A stretch of DNA of 64,000 nucleotides from Paenibacillus sp. FSL M7-0420 (GCF_038002345.1 NZ_JBBOCJ010000001.1:2232001-2296000), one strand, 5' to 3'; shown: positions 52,132 through 61,027, counted from the first letter of the stretch. Numbers and translations are program-made. Notes: generated by a model not told the origin, from the letters alone.

Positions 52132-53042
52132 TGCCGGACGAAACCAGATATGAGCAAATCCAGCGGATGTTTTGGGAGAAGAGGGTCGAGGCTGTCCAAT
52201 TGCTTAGACGGGCGCTGAAAGAGCAGGTGGAGCAGATTGAGATTCATAAGGATGAGACCCGGATCAGGCTTACAGATGGCAGACGGTTTCATTGGGATCT
52301 CGGGCACTTGAACAGTCTAGGTTTTCTCATGCGGGATGGATTTGTGGAGCGCGAGGAGAGCCGGTTGTTGTCCATACTGATCCGTGAAGGATTTGAAGTG
52401 TTTGATATCGGGGCGAATTATGGATGGTATTCCACGTTATTCGCACAAGCGGTGGGGCAGAAGGGTAGAGTTCATAGCTTTGAGCCGGTAAGCCCCACCT
52501 TCTCTGAACTGGCAAGAAACATCCAATTAAATAACCTGCAGAACGTCGTTCTTAATCAGCTTGCGCTGTCTGACTATAACGGGGAAGCGGAGATCTATCT
52601 GCCTGTAGTAAGCGGGTCGGAGGATGCTGCGTTAATTATTGACCCGGCCTTGCAGCATGAAACCTACCGTTGCCGGGTGCAGACGCTGGATACGTACATT
52701 CAGCAGCAGCATATCAGCCATATTGACCTGATCAAAATCGATATTGAAGGCGGCGAATTAAAAGCATTACAGGGATTGGAGCAGTATTTGCAGCAGCATC
52801 ATGAGAAGCCCATGCTCATGCTGGAAGCGACGGAGGTTTTGGCTTTGCGGTTCGGTAATTCGATAAGTGATGTATTCCGGTTTTTGAAGCAGTATCAGTA
52901 TCAGCTCTTTCAACTGTCCGCAGAGGAGCTTGTTGAGCTGGATAGCGCTGCGGAAGTGCAGGCACAGAATATATTTGGTCTGCAGCCGGAGCATATCCGG
53001 AGGTACAGCCCGTTCATCAGATTGATAACCATTGCAAAGTAG
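52131..53042 (+). CDS. FkbM-family methyltransferase
   Basis: 303 residues; of two adjacent ATGs, 52131 sits 6 bp after AGGAGG and 52128 only 3 bp. It overlaps the previous stop (ATGATG/TGA). The SAM site is FDIGANYGWYS (motif I, near 90) with the acidic HSFEP strand after it; LIKIDIEGGELKALQG near the middle is the family hallmark. FkbM-type enzymes usually O-methylate hydroxyls on polyketides, sugars or other glycans. In this operon the target is probably the sugar or acyl part of the product. Cytoplasmic; no signal peptide. Confidence 0.88.
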   Translation: MPDETRYEQIQRMFWEKRVEAVQLLRRALKEQVEQIEIHKDETRIRLTDGRRFHWDLGHLNSLGFLMRDGFVEREESRLLSILIREGFEVFDIGANYGWYSTLFAQAVGQKGRVHSFEPVSPTFSELARNIQLNNLQNVVLNQLALSDYNGEAEIYLPVVSGSEDAALIIDPALQHETYRCRVQTLDTYIQQQHISHIDLIKIDIEGGELKALQGLEQYLQQHHEKPMLMLEATEVLALRFGNSISDVFRFLKQYQYQLFQLSAEELVELDSAAEVQAQNIFGLQPEHIRRYSPFIRLITIAK

Positions 53043-53052
53043 GGATGCCGGT

Positions 53053-54036
53053 ATGGTCATTCATGTGGATCAATTGAGCAAGTCCTTTGACTACTACAAA
53101 AAAGAAACGGGAATCCGAAACTCGGTCAAGAATTTGTTCCACCGGGAGAAATTAACCAAGGCTGCCGTGAACAAGGTCTCGTTTGATATTAACGAAGGCG
53201 AGATGGTTGCGTTTCTGGGTCCGAACGGAGCAGGCAAAACCACCACTCTGAAAATGCTCTCCGGTATTCTTTATCCGACTGATGGCAGTGCGGAGGTGCT
53301 GGGCTACACGCCCTGGGAGAGAAAAAATGACTTCAAGAAGCAATTTTCCATTGTCATGGGCCAAAAAAACCAGCTGTGGCTGGATCTGCCGGCAAGCGAT
53401 TCCCTGTACTTAAACAAATGCATTTATGAAATCAGCGATCAGAAGTATAAGGATACCCTTGACGAGTTAGTGACGCTGATGGATGTAGGGCACCTGCTGC
53501 ATGTACAGGTCCGAAGACTGTCCCTGGGTGAACGGATGAAGATGGAGCTGATCGCAGCTTTGCTGCACCGGCCCCGGATTATTTTTCTGGATGAGCCGAC
53601 GATTGGCCTGGATCTGGTGTCACAGAAGAACATCCGCGAGTTCCTCAAGGCGTACAATCATGAATTCCGCACGACCCTGCTGCTTACGAGCCACTATATG
53701 AAGGATATTGAAGACCTGTGTAAGCGGACCATCGTGATCAATCAGGGCAAGCTGGTGTATGACGGGGAGATCCGCAAAATCAACGAGGTCATGAATGAGA
53801 AAAAACGAATGAAGCTGACCTTCTCGGCCATCGTCGAGCGGAAGGATCTGGCCGTTATGGGTTCGATTAAAGAATATAACGGACATGATGTCATTCTCGA
53901 AGTGGAGCGTGCGAAGTTCAAGGAGTATTCCAGAATGGCCATGGATCACTTTCCCGTCATTGATCTGAATCTGGAGGATATTCCCCTGGAAGAAGCCATT
54001 GCACGTTTATATGAACAGCCGGAGCCGCGCAGATGA
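53053..54036 (+). CDS. ABC-2 exporter ATP-binding protein
   Basis: 327 residues from ATG 53053, 10 bp after the methyltransferase stop. Walker A FLGPNGAGKTT, signature RLSLGERMKMEL (LSLGE rather than LSGGQ, common in this subgroup), Walker B IIFLDEPTIGLD and H-loop LTSHYM are all intact. A C-terminal extension of about 90 residues is present. It pairs with the two DUF990-like permeases that follow with a 4-bp overlap; together they form a three-gene exporter. Inference: it exports the cluster product or gives self-protection. Confidence 0.92.
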   Translation: MVIHVDQLSKSFDYYKKETGIRNSVKNLFHREKLTKAAVNKVSFDINEGEMVAFLGPNGAGKTTTLKMLSGILYPTDGSAEVLGYTPWERKNDFKKQFSIVMGQKNQLWLDLPASDSLYLNKCIYEISDQKYKDTLDELVTLMDVGHLLHVQVRRLSLGERMKMELIAALLHRPRIIFLDEPTIGLDLVSQKNIREFLKAYNHEFRTTLLLTSHYMKDIEDLCKRTIVINQGKLVYDGEIRKINEVMNEKKRMKLTFSAIVERKDLAVMGSIKEYNGHDVILEVERAKFKEYSRMAMDHFPVIDLNLEDIPLEEAIARLYEQPEPRR

Positions 54037-54836
54037 ACAATAAATTTGCAGTCAGCTTTTCGCTGGGAATCCAGAACTCCATGGAATACCGCTTTAACTT
54101 TTTTATGGGTTTCGCCAGTCTCTTCTTCCCTATCTTCATCCAGCTCTTCCTGTGGAAGGCGGTATACAGCCATGCCTCCAATATGAACTTATATGGCTAT
54201 ACCTACCAGCAGATGATCGTCTACACCATCGTAGCTGCCCTGATCTCGCGGCTGGTGGCTACGGGTCTGGAATATGACATTAACCATGATATCAAGAGCG
54301 GGGGGCTCAATAAATATCTGGTGCGGCCGGTCGGTTATTTTCCTTATAAAATATGTGTCTACCTTGGCGGGAAGGTCCTCTCGTTTGCCATTACGTTAAT
54401 CATGCTGCTGGGCGTGGTGCTGTTCATGGTGTATTACTTCAAGGCACCAATCAGCGTATCGCGCATACTGGTTTTTGGTATCGTGCTTATACTGGCGGTT
54501 GTGCTTAATTTCATGATCTCCTTCTCGGTCAGTGCGATTGCGTTCTGGTTAAACGATGTCTCTTATTTTTTTCATGTTACAGCGTTATTGATTCAGATCT
54601 TTAGCGGCGGGATTTTCCCGCTTGATATTTTTGGGGCGACATGGCTGGCTGTCTTCGATTACCTGCCGTTCAAGTATACGATCTACATGCCGGTGAATGT
54701 AATCAATGGCAAGCTGACCCTGCTTCAGGCGCTGCATGTGATAGAGCTTCAACTATTATGGATTGGACTCCTTCTGTTGCTTACGCGCTATATCTGGAAA
54801 GTGGCGATCAAGAAATATATTGCCGTAGGGGGTTAA
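54033..54836 (+). CDS. ABC-2 type permease, DUF990-like, subunit 1
   Basis: 267 residues, starting in the ATGA overlap with the ATPase stop. Six membrane segments are visible, and the pattern of a short N-terminal helix SLGIQNSMEYRFNFFMGF followed by FSGGIFPLDIF near the end fits the DUF990-like branch of ABC-2 permeases. It forms a heterodimer with the next gene product, which is the same length and similar in layout. Confidence 0.88.
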   Translation: MNNKFAVSFSLGIQNSMEYRFNFFMGFASLFFPIFIQLFLWKAVYSHASNMNLYGYTYQQMIVYTIVAALISRLVATGLEYDINHDIKSGGLNKYLVRPVGYFPYKICVYLGGKVLSFAITLIMLLGVVLFMVYYFKAPISVSRILVFGIVLILAVVLNFMISFSVSAIAFWLNDVSYFFHVTALLIQIFSGGIFPLDIFGATWLAVFDYLPFKYTIYMPVNVINGKLTLLQALHVIELQLLWIGLLLLLTRYIWKVAIKKYIAVGG

Positions 54837-54845
54837 GGGGACCCG

Positions 54846-55649
54846 ATGCTTAGATCACTCCGGAAGTACGGTTTCATATACACCTTGTTCATCAAAAATT
54901 CCCTGATGTCCCAAATGGAGTATCGGGTGAATTTCCTGATGGGTCTGCTGGTGGAGACCTCTTACCTGTTCGCCAAATTCCTGTATGTGATTATTGTTTA
55001 TGAGGCCGGCTTAACGCTGGATGGCGTGCCCATTGATGCGATATTGCTGTTTATTGGTACCTACACCTTGATGACGGGGCTGTATTGGGGACTGTTTGCC
55101 ATCAACTTCGTGCAGATCCCGGAGCATGTAAGAACGGGGTCACTCGATCTTTTGTTAACGAAGCCGATATCCCTGCAATTTATGATGACGTTACGGAATG
55201 TGGACTTTGGCCTGGCGATTCCGAATGTGCTGGGCGGCGTGACCATGATTGTGGTGGGCTGGAGAAGACTGGGGCTTCCGGCCGATGCTGCTTCAATAGG
55301 CGGGTTCATCTTCTTCCTTGTGCTGGGGCTGTTCGTGACCTACACCCTGTTCCTGATCCCGCAATTATTATCGTTCTGGTTCATTCAGATTGCTGCTGTC
55401 AATGACATCTCCAACGGCCTGTTCGAGCTGAATAACATGCCAATGATGATTTACTCCAAATGGATACAGCGTATAGGGGTATTTGTTATCCCTGTTCTAT
55501 TGATTACTAACTTTTCACCCTTATTCGTGCTGGACCGGTTACATCCGGGCCTCTTCCTCTGGGCCATTCTGTCTCCCATCCTGCTGCTGGGAATCACGAG
55601 ATGGATCTGGTCCACAGCGATTCGTAATTACAACAGCTCAGGCGGCTAG
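54846..55649 (+). CDS. ABC-2 type permease, DUF990-like, subunit 2
   Basis: 267 residues, RBS GGGGGTTAAGGGG partly in the preceding gene. It opens YTLFIKNSLMSQMEYRVNFL, parallel to subunit 1, then has six membrane segments and RTGSLDLLLTKPISLQFMM, a motif of this permease branch. Second half of the heterodimeric exporter channel. Confidence 0.88.
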   Translation: MLRSLRKYGFIYTLFIKNSLMSQMEYRVNFLMGLLVETSYLFAKFLYVIIVYEAGLTLDGVPIDAILLFIGTYTLMTGLYWGLFAINFVQIPEHVRTGSLDLLLTKPISLQFMMTLRNVDFGLAIPNVLGGVTMIVVGWRRLGLPADAASIGGFIFFLVLGLFVTYTLFLIPQLLSFWFIQIAAVNDISNGLFELNNMPMMIYSKWIQRIGVFVIPVLLITNFSPLFVLDRLHPGLFLWAILSPILLLGITRWIWSTAIRNYNSSGG

Positions 55650-55676
55650 ATATCCGGAATCACAGGAGGTAAGGAT

Positions 55677-56735
55677 ATGAATACTCAGAAGCAGTATAAG
55701 ATTGGAATTTTGGGCTGCTCCACGATAGCGCCGTTCTCGATTATTAACCCGGTCAGGGAGCTTGATCAATTTGTAACGTATGGTGTGGCTTCGCGTGATG
55801 TGGACCGGTCTGCAGCCTATGCGCTGAAGCATCAGATTCCGCATGTTTTTGAGAGCTACGATAAGCTGCTGGCATCGCCGGACATTGATGTGGTCTATAT
55901 ACCATTATCCAATTTCCTGCATAAGGAATGGACGCTGAAGGCGATTGAGGCGGGCAAGCATGTCTTGATTGAAAAACCGATAGCCTTACATGCCGATGAG
56001 GTGCTGTTCATCAATGAACGGGCCAGGCAGCAGGGTGTGCATGTCCTTGAAGCGCTAATGGTCCAGCATCATTCGTGGCAGCAGGATATAACAGATATGA
56101 TTAGAGCTGAAACCTACGGCAAACTGAAAAAAATCAAAACCCGCATCTCCTTTGAAATTCTGCAAAGCAACTATAGCGCGGATAATTACCGGTTCAAGCC
56201 GGAGTACGGCGGCGGCTGTTTCATCGACGAATGCTCGTACTGGCTGCAGTTTATCCAAAAGGTTATCGGCCTAACGCCGCAGACACTGGACGGATTCTCG
56301 ACATTCTCAGGCATTAATCAATGCGACTGGACCTTTCATGCGGCGCTGCAATATGAGGGGGGCGTCGAGGCAGAGTTCCTGGGTTCGTTTGAAATGCCGA
56401 ACAATGCCACCCACTGGCTGGAGTTTGAGCGGGCCAAGGTAAGGATCAGCGGCTTTTTTAAGCCTTGCTATGGGGATTATAAGATCATTATTCAGGTTGA
56501 ACATACGGAAGAGGGAACAACAGACAAGCTTGTATACTCTCCGCAAAATTACTATGTGAACCAGCTCAGGTTCTTGGCTGAGGTTCTTGGGGGCACCAGA
56601 GAGAACATTCCCTTATCTGAATCCTATGAACGGGTGGCAACCATGAACACCATCTATGAGATTGCCAGGAAGAAGCATGCCGGGCAGCCTCCCCTGGAAG
56701 ATAGAGCGGACGGGGAGGCTGTGAATGTTGGATAA
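55677..56735 (+). CDS. Gfo/Idh/MocA-family oxidoreductase
   Basis: 352 residues, RBS AGGAGGTAAGG 6 bp upstream. A Rossmann domain opens with GILGCSTIAPFS; the family motif IEKPIAL near residue 100 supplies the active-site Lys. The C-terminal domain has YRFKPEYGGGCFIDECSYWL, where the Gly-Gly-G-x-x-x-D-E-C replaces the more usual GGGxxxDxGxH, so the catalytic His position is altered (Tyr or Cys near it). Members oxidise or reduce sugars, inositols and sugar nucleotides with NAD(P). In this cluster it may make or modify a sugar or cyclitol building block. Its end overlaps the second ACP gene by 11 bp. Confidence 0.87.
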   Translation: MNTQKQYKIGILGCSTIAPFSIINPVRELDQFVTYGVASRDVDRSAAYALKHQIPHVFESYDKLLASPDIDVVYIPLSNFLHKEWTLKAIEAGKHVLIEKPIALHADEVLFINERARQQGVHVLEALMVQHHSWQQDITDMIRAETYGKLKKIKTRISFEILQSNYSADNYRFKPEYGGGCFIDECSYWLQFIQKVIGLTPQTLDGFSTFSGINQCDWTFHAALQYEGGVEAEFLGSFEMPNNATHWLEFERAKVRISGFFKPCYGDYKIIIQVEHTEEGTTDKLVYSPQNYYVNQLRFLAEVLGGTRENIPLSESYERVATMNTIYEIARKKHAGQPPLEDRADGEAVNVG

Positions 56736-56979
56736 CCGAGAACAGGAGCTGCGTAAGCTGCTCGCTCAATTGCCCGGCGGTTCTCCCCGTCTGAAGAATG
56801 CAGGTATGGACGCGGATTTGCGAGGTTATGGCATGGATTCTTTGCTGTTTATTCATTTTGCGGTGGTCCTGGAAGAGCATTTCTCAATAGAGGTGAGCCC
56901 GGAATTTCTCGATATAGATAAACTATACAGTCTTCAGAAGTGGAGAGAATATATTGATTCACAGGATCTCGTATGTTAG
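56725..56979 (+). CDS. acyl carrier protein 2
   Basis: 84 residues from ATG 56725, RBS GGGGAGGC inside the upstream gene. Ser39 in GYGMDSLLFIHFAVVLEEHF is the predicted phosphopantetheine site, followed by an acidic FSIEVSPEFLDIDKL helix. It is only distantly similar to ACP1. It is immediately followed, with a 7-bp overlap, by the second BtrH-like gene, so each carrier in this cluster seems to have its own transferase. Loading enzyme is unclear; the single ATP-grasp protein could serve both. Confidence 0.86.
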   Translation: MLDNREQELRKLLAQLPGGSPRLKNAGMDADLRGYGMDSLLFIHFAVVLEEHFSIEVSPEFLDIDKLYSLQKWREYIDSQDLVC

Positions 56980-58466
56980 TAGCCCTGGAGATGGACTATT
57001 ACAGCGAGGGCTACCGGACCATGCACTCCAATTGTGTGGATTTGCCTATGGCGGGTGCCGCAGGCTTTCATCAGTATGAGAATTATTTCTACTATACCTT
57101 TTTGTATGCAGTCATGATGAATTGGGGAGAGGCAGCGGGCGGGGACTGGGTGGCCTCCAGGTGCACTATTCTTAACAAGCTGGGACTAACCCTTAAGGTA
57201 ACTGAGGTCTCGGATGCTGCTGAGCTTCTGCCGGCGATTCGCATGAACATTGATCAGCAGTGCCCGGTCGTGATGATTGCCAACTACAACTACCTGTTTT
57301 TTTTGAGCCAATACGGGACGGTCATTGATGATCATGCCTTTCTAATCACGGAATATGATTCTGCCAGAAGGCTGTTTGTGATCCGGGAGAATCAGCTGAA
57401 CAAGGAGGTCACCTTGAATGTGATGAAGGGGGAGCCTTTCTTCAAGCTGCAGCTGACCGAGGAATTGATAGCGGATATCTGGAGTAAATCCAATGCTTCT
57501 TTTAAGGAAATCAGGAATTATTGTTATAACAAGCTGTTCAGCGTAGCGAAAATAGGCGAACCGGAGGTTCACAGCTATCTGGAGCTGGTTGAGGATTTCG
57601 CACAGTGCTGCTATGAGAACTGTTCTAATCATTTGATCGAAGCGGTGGATCGTTTCAATGACAATGTCTCTCTTATGGAGGGGCTTAATGACGCAAGTGC
57701 CATTGCGGTTGAATTTGAAACCATGCGCAGGAGCTTTCATGGCTCGGCGATCATTATGTTCGATATCTTTGAGAAGGCGCTGCCCTGGTTATCCTCTCAT
57801 GAAGAATGGCGGCAGATCTTCGGCGGGTTCCGGGATCGATATATCAAATTCAGATACCAGCTCATCTCTGGCTGGCATGCGGATACGCTGAGACGGAAGC
57901 TGATGCCGCCGGGTAGAGTGCTTCAGCTTAAAGAGGAGATTAGACAACTGGATACGGAGCTGTTCTCTCTGCTGGGCAAGCTGCTCGCCTATCACCATAA
58001 GGAGCAAGAGGCGCACCATGCCGCACAGGCTTGGACGAATTATGCGGCTTGTGCTGCGGTGTCGGCGGATAGTGAGTACAGCCTTGACCCGGCGACCGTC
58101 TGTCAAGCCAGCCAGGCGGTGAACGGCAAATGGGAGAATTGGGTCACGGATTCCTGGCATTCGGACACCGCCCAGCCCGTCCATTGGCTGCTGCTGGATC
58201 TGCTTAAGCCCAGAGAGATTAGGAAAGTTGTGATCAGGCATTCGCCTGCCCCCGGTTATATCACGATGGATTATGAGCTTCAGGGAAGCAACGACACAGA
58301 GCAGTGGGAGCAGATAGCGGCTGTACGGAATAATGAGTCTGTCTTAACCGTGCATGAGGCTGACGGCTGTTCGTTCAGATATATCAGACTATATATTACT
58401 TATCCGGCCCAGAATGATTTTCAGGCGCGGATCTTTGAGCTTGAAGTGTGGGGGCTGCCTGTATAA
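56973..58466 (+). CDS. BtrH-like acyltransferase 2 fused to a discoidin (F5/8 C)-like domain
   Basis: 497 residues; ATG 56973 overlaps the ACP2 stop by 7 bp. The first 145 residues have the layout of BtrH_N-type proteins: Cys21 in MHSNCVDLPMAG and His121 in VIDDHAFLITEYD, with a following strand RRLFVIREN where an Asp is usual. A helical middle part (about 150-355) is unassigned. From about 364 a galactose-binding-like jelly roll follows (AVNGKWENWVTDSW, WLLLDLLKPREIRKVVIRHS, FRYIRLYITYP), the pattern of F5/8 type C domains. The combination of a carrier-dependent transferase-like domain with a sugar-binding module is unusual. Inference: it transfers an acyl group from ACP2 to a glycan or sugar. 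It may be inactive as an enzyme if the missing Asp matters. Confidence 0.6.
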   Translation: MLVALEMDYYSEGYRTMHSNCVDLPMAGAAGFHQYENYFYYTFLYAVMMNWGEAAGGDWVASRCTILNKLGLTLKVTEVSDAAELLPAIRMNIDQQCPVVMIANYNYLFFLSQYGTVIDDHAFLITEYDSARRLFVIRENQLNKEVTLNVMKGEPFFKLQLTEELIADIWSKSNASFKEIRNYCYNKLFSVAKIGEPEVHSYLELVEDFAQCCYENCSNHLIEAVDRFNDNVSLMEGLNDASAIAVEFETMRRSFHGSAIIMFDIFEKALPWLSSHEEWRQIFGGFRDRYIKFRYQLISGWHADTLRRKLMPPGRVLQLKEEIRQLDTELFSLLGKLLAYHHKEQEAHHAAQAWTNYAACAAVSADSEYSLDPATVCQASQAVNGKWENWVTDSWHSDTAQPVHWLLLDLLKPREIRKVVIRHSPAPGYITMDYELQGSNDTEQWEQIAAVRNNESVLTVHEADGCSFRYIRLYITYPAQNDFQARIFELEVWGLPV

Positions 58467-58532
58467 CCCAACCCTCAAGAATCTGATATGTTTCAAAAAA
58501 AAGTAGGATATCCTTCCATTTGGCCTGCTGGA

Positions 58533-58538
58533 TATAAT
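58533..58538 (+). promoter_or_regulatory. candidate -10 box before the GH38 gene
   Basis: A perfect TATAAT lies 45 bp before the ATG in the only sizeable gap of the cluster (58467-58582). No convincing -35 and no terminator before it, so the mannosidase may be expressed both with the cluster and on its own. Confidence 0.35.
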
Positions 58539-58582
58539 GGAAATGTGAAAAATAAAATGCCATATTGATTGGAGAATCAAGC

Positions 58583-61027
58583 ATGAACAACAAGAAGAAA
58601 TGGACGATTTATGTGATTCATCATTCCCATACGGATATTGGCTACACCGAGCGGCAAGAGAAGATTGAGCAATATCACGTGGACTTTATCAGGCAGGCCA
58701 TTGCGATCTGTGAGGCGGCTCAGACGGAGGACCGTAAGGAATGGGCGGGCTTTAAATGGACCTGCGAAACCTTCTGGGCCGTGGAGAAATTCTTGGAGGA
58801 AGCCACGGAAGAGGAGAAGGAACAATTTGCAGCCGCGCTCAGACGCGGGGATATTGAGCTATCGGGCACCTACTTGAATATGACGGAACTGATTAATTTC
58901 GAGCTGCTGGGCAGTATGCTTGCACGGGCTGGGCAATTCGCCCGGCCGCTGGGGCTTCAAGTGAAGTCGGCCATGACTGCGGATGTTAACGGATACAGCT
59001 GGGGCTATGCACAGGCTTTGGCAGACGCAGGAGTCGAGAATTTGCTGTCCAGTATCCACACGCATCATGGAATGTTTGCCATCGGGCGCAAGCAATTCCC
59101 CTTTTATTGGGAGACGCCCAAAGGCAACCGCCTGCTGGTGTGGAGCGGTGAGCATTACATGATGGGGAATGATCTGGGGATCAATCCGGATGGGGCATTA
59201 TCTTATACCATCAAAGACGAAGACCCGGTATGGGGGATCTCTAAAGATCACTGGAAGCTGGCCGAGACCCGCATTGCCCGCTATCTGGATCAGCTGGAGA
59301 AGGAGCAGTATCCCTACGATTTCGTATTGGTGAACGTCATGGGGCTGCTGCGGGATAACTCGGCGCCGAATCCCGGAATCATGACCTTCATCAAGGAATG
59401 GAATCAGAAGCACGGGGACCGTGTTGAGCTTGAAATGACAACGCTTAACCGGTACTTCGACCTGTTGCGGCAGCAGGAGGCCGAGATTCCTGTCTATAGC
59501 GGTGACTGGCCGGACTGGTGGTCCGATGGTGTGGCTTCAACCGCGATGCACACCCAGATCTTCAGGAATGCCCAGCGAACCCTTGACGTCGTCAAGCGGC
59601 TGGACCCGGAGCGCAAGCTGGCGGCGTCAAGCGATATTGCCCAGGCAGAGCAGCAATTAATGATGTATGCCGAGCATACCTGGGGATATCATTCCTCCAT
59701 CTCGGAGCCCTGGCACATCATGGTGCAGGAGCTTGCCGTCCGCAAAGAGGCGTATGCCGCCAATGCCAGCAGACTCGTTCATGCCTCGCTGGATACGGTA
59801 CTGAAGGCGCGGGGCGATGTGCTGCTGCGGGCAGACCGGGCATTCACCTATAAAGTAATCAATTCCTTCGATTACCCCGTAGAGGATCTGGCTCATTTCT
59901 ATCTGGAGGAGCAGTGGGAAGCGGATTATTTCCGGCAGGGGCTTGAGGTGGTCGATGAGCAGAGCGGAGAAGTGGTCCACCATCAGCAGGAGAAGGTAAG
60001 CAGGGGATACCAGATTGCGGTCATGGTCAAGCTGGGCGCGAAGGAAGAGAAGCGGTTCAGTATCCGGGAAGCTTCGAAGACCGTCCCGGTGACGACGAGC
60101 AGCACCCGCTTGCGGGGAGCCGACCGGATTCATGATATCCGCGATATCTTCCCTCCTGTGCAGGAGGAGACTCCGCGGCTGTTCATCACGGAAAACCACA
60201 TAGAATCGCCTTACGTACGAATTGCGTGGAGAGCCGGAGAAGGCATCGTCTCCTGGATGGATACACAAACAGGCCAGGAATTCATTGATCCCCGTCAGGC
60301 TCACGGAGCCTTCACTCCGGTGTATGAAGTGACCCCCGGCGGCGGTGACGACCAGATGACCGTTCGGAGAATCATGGGCAGGAACCGCAAAGGCATGAAT
60401 GTGGAGCGTTCGGAGGGTGTCCTCTCAGGCGTGAAGGAAATAACGAACGGTCCGGTGTACGGCATCATTGAATTGAAATATCAGGTTCAAGGGATGAGCC
60501 ACTATTCGTTATTCCTGAAGGTGTTCAAGGACCGGAAGCGAGTCGATGTCTCCGTCCGCATCCACAAGGATAGCGTGTGGGACCCGGAGAATGTGTACGT
60601 CGCCCTCCCCTTTAGTGCAGGCGGCAGCAGTGAGCTGTGGTTCGAGAAGGCCGGGGCTGTCCTAAGGCCGGGAGTAGATCAGATCCCGGGCACCTGTACA
60701 GATTTCTATTGTATTCAGGAAGGGCTTGCGGTGATATCCCCTCAAGGCGGGCTGTCCATTGCCACCCCGGATACGCCGCTGATGCAGACCGGACCTCTGG
60801 AATACGGCCCAAGACTCGTGCAGGGCCAGCAGGAAGAGGGCGCTCACAAGTCGTTATATGCCTGGGTACTGACCAATTACTGGGAGACGAACTTCAAGGC
60901 CACCCTCGGGGGCTTCTACGAATTTCGCTATATGCTGCAATGGGGAAGCGAAGCGGGTACGGCAGAGCAAGCTATTCAGTTGTGCCACAGCGCCAATGCA
61001 GGCACGGTTGCATTCAGAACCACATAA
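58583..61027 (+). CDS. glycoside hydrolase family 38 alpha-mannosidase
   Basis: 814 residues from ATG 58583 (GGAGAA 6 bp upstream; an in-frame TTG at 58565 has no RBS). The N-terminal HHSHTDIGYT has His16 and Asp18, two Zn ligands of GH38. Asp134 in MTADVNGYSWG is placed as the nucleophile and third ligand, and AEHTWGYHSS supplies the last His. The C-terminal beta-rich domains fit the family length of 800-1000. No signal peptide, so it acts in the cytoplasm. GH38 enzymes remove alpha-mannose. It follows the carrier-protein cluster in the same direction and could trim or activate a mannosylated intermediate, or be an unrelated catabolic enzyme. Confidence 0.88.
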   Translation: MNNKKKWTIYVIHHSHTDIGYTERQEKIEQYHVDFIRQAIAICEAAQTEDRKEWAGFKWTCETFWAVEKFLEEATEEEKEQFAAALRRGDIELSGTYLNMTELINFELLGSMLARAGQFARPLGLQVKSAMTADVNGYSWGYAQALADAGVENLLSSIHTHHGMFAIGRKQFPFYWETPKGNRLLVWSGEHYMMGNDLGINPDGALSYTIKDEDPVWGISKDHWKLAETRIARYLDQLEKEQYPYDFVLVNVMGLLRDNSAPNPGIMTFIKEWNQKHGDRVELEMTTLNRYFDLLRQQEAEIPVYSGDWPDWWSDGVASTAMHTQIFRNAQRTLDVVKRLDPERKLAASSDIAQAEQQLMMYAEHTWGYHSSISEPWHIMVQELAVRKEAYAANASRLVHASLDTVLKARGDVLLRADRAFTYKVINSFDYPVEDLAHFYLEEQWEADYFRQGLEVVDEQSGEVVHHQQEKVSRGYQIAVMVKLGAKEEKRFSIREASKTVPVTTSSTRLRGADRIHDIRDIFPPVQEETPRLFITENHIESPYVRIAWRAGEGIVSWMDTQTGQEFIDPRQAHGAFTPVYEVTPGGGDDQMTVRRIMGRNRKGMNVERSEGVLSGVKEITNGPVYGIIELKYQVQGMSHYSLFLKVFKDRKRVDVSVRIHKDSVWDPENVYVALPFSAGGSSELWFEKAGAVLRPGVDQIPGTCTDFYCIQEGLAVISPQGGLSIATPDTPLMQTGPLEYGPRLVQGQQEEGAHKSLYAWVLTNYWETNFKATLGGFYEFRYMLQWGSEAGTAEQAIQLCHSANAGTVAFRTT

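Larger units (their letters stand above)
47380..61027 (+). other. putative carrier-protein-dependent biosynthetic gene cluster
   Basis: Twelve same-strand genes, mostly overlapping or within 35 bp of each other: ACP, ATP-grasp, GT-B-like, radical SAM/SPASM, BtrH-like, FkbM methyltransferase, ABC ATPase, two ABC-2 permeases, Gfo/Idh/MocA oxidoreductase, second ACP and second BtrH-like protein. GH38 mannosidase follows 116 bp later. The set combines loading, modification, transfer and export functions, so I read it as one pathway. Product unknown. Confidence 0.7.
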
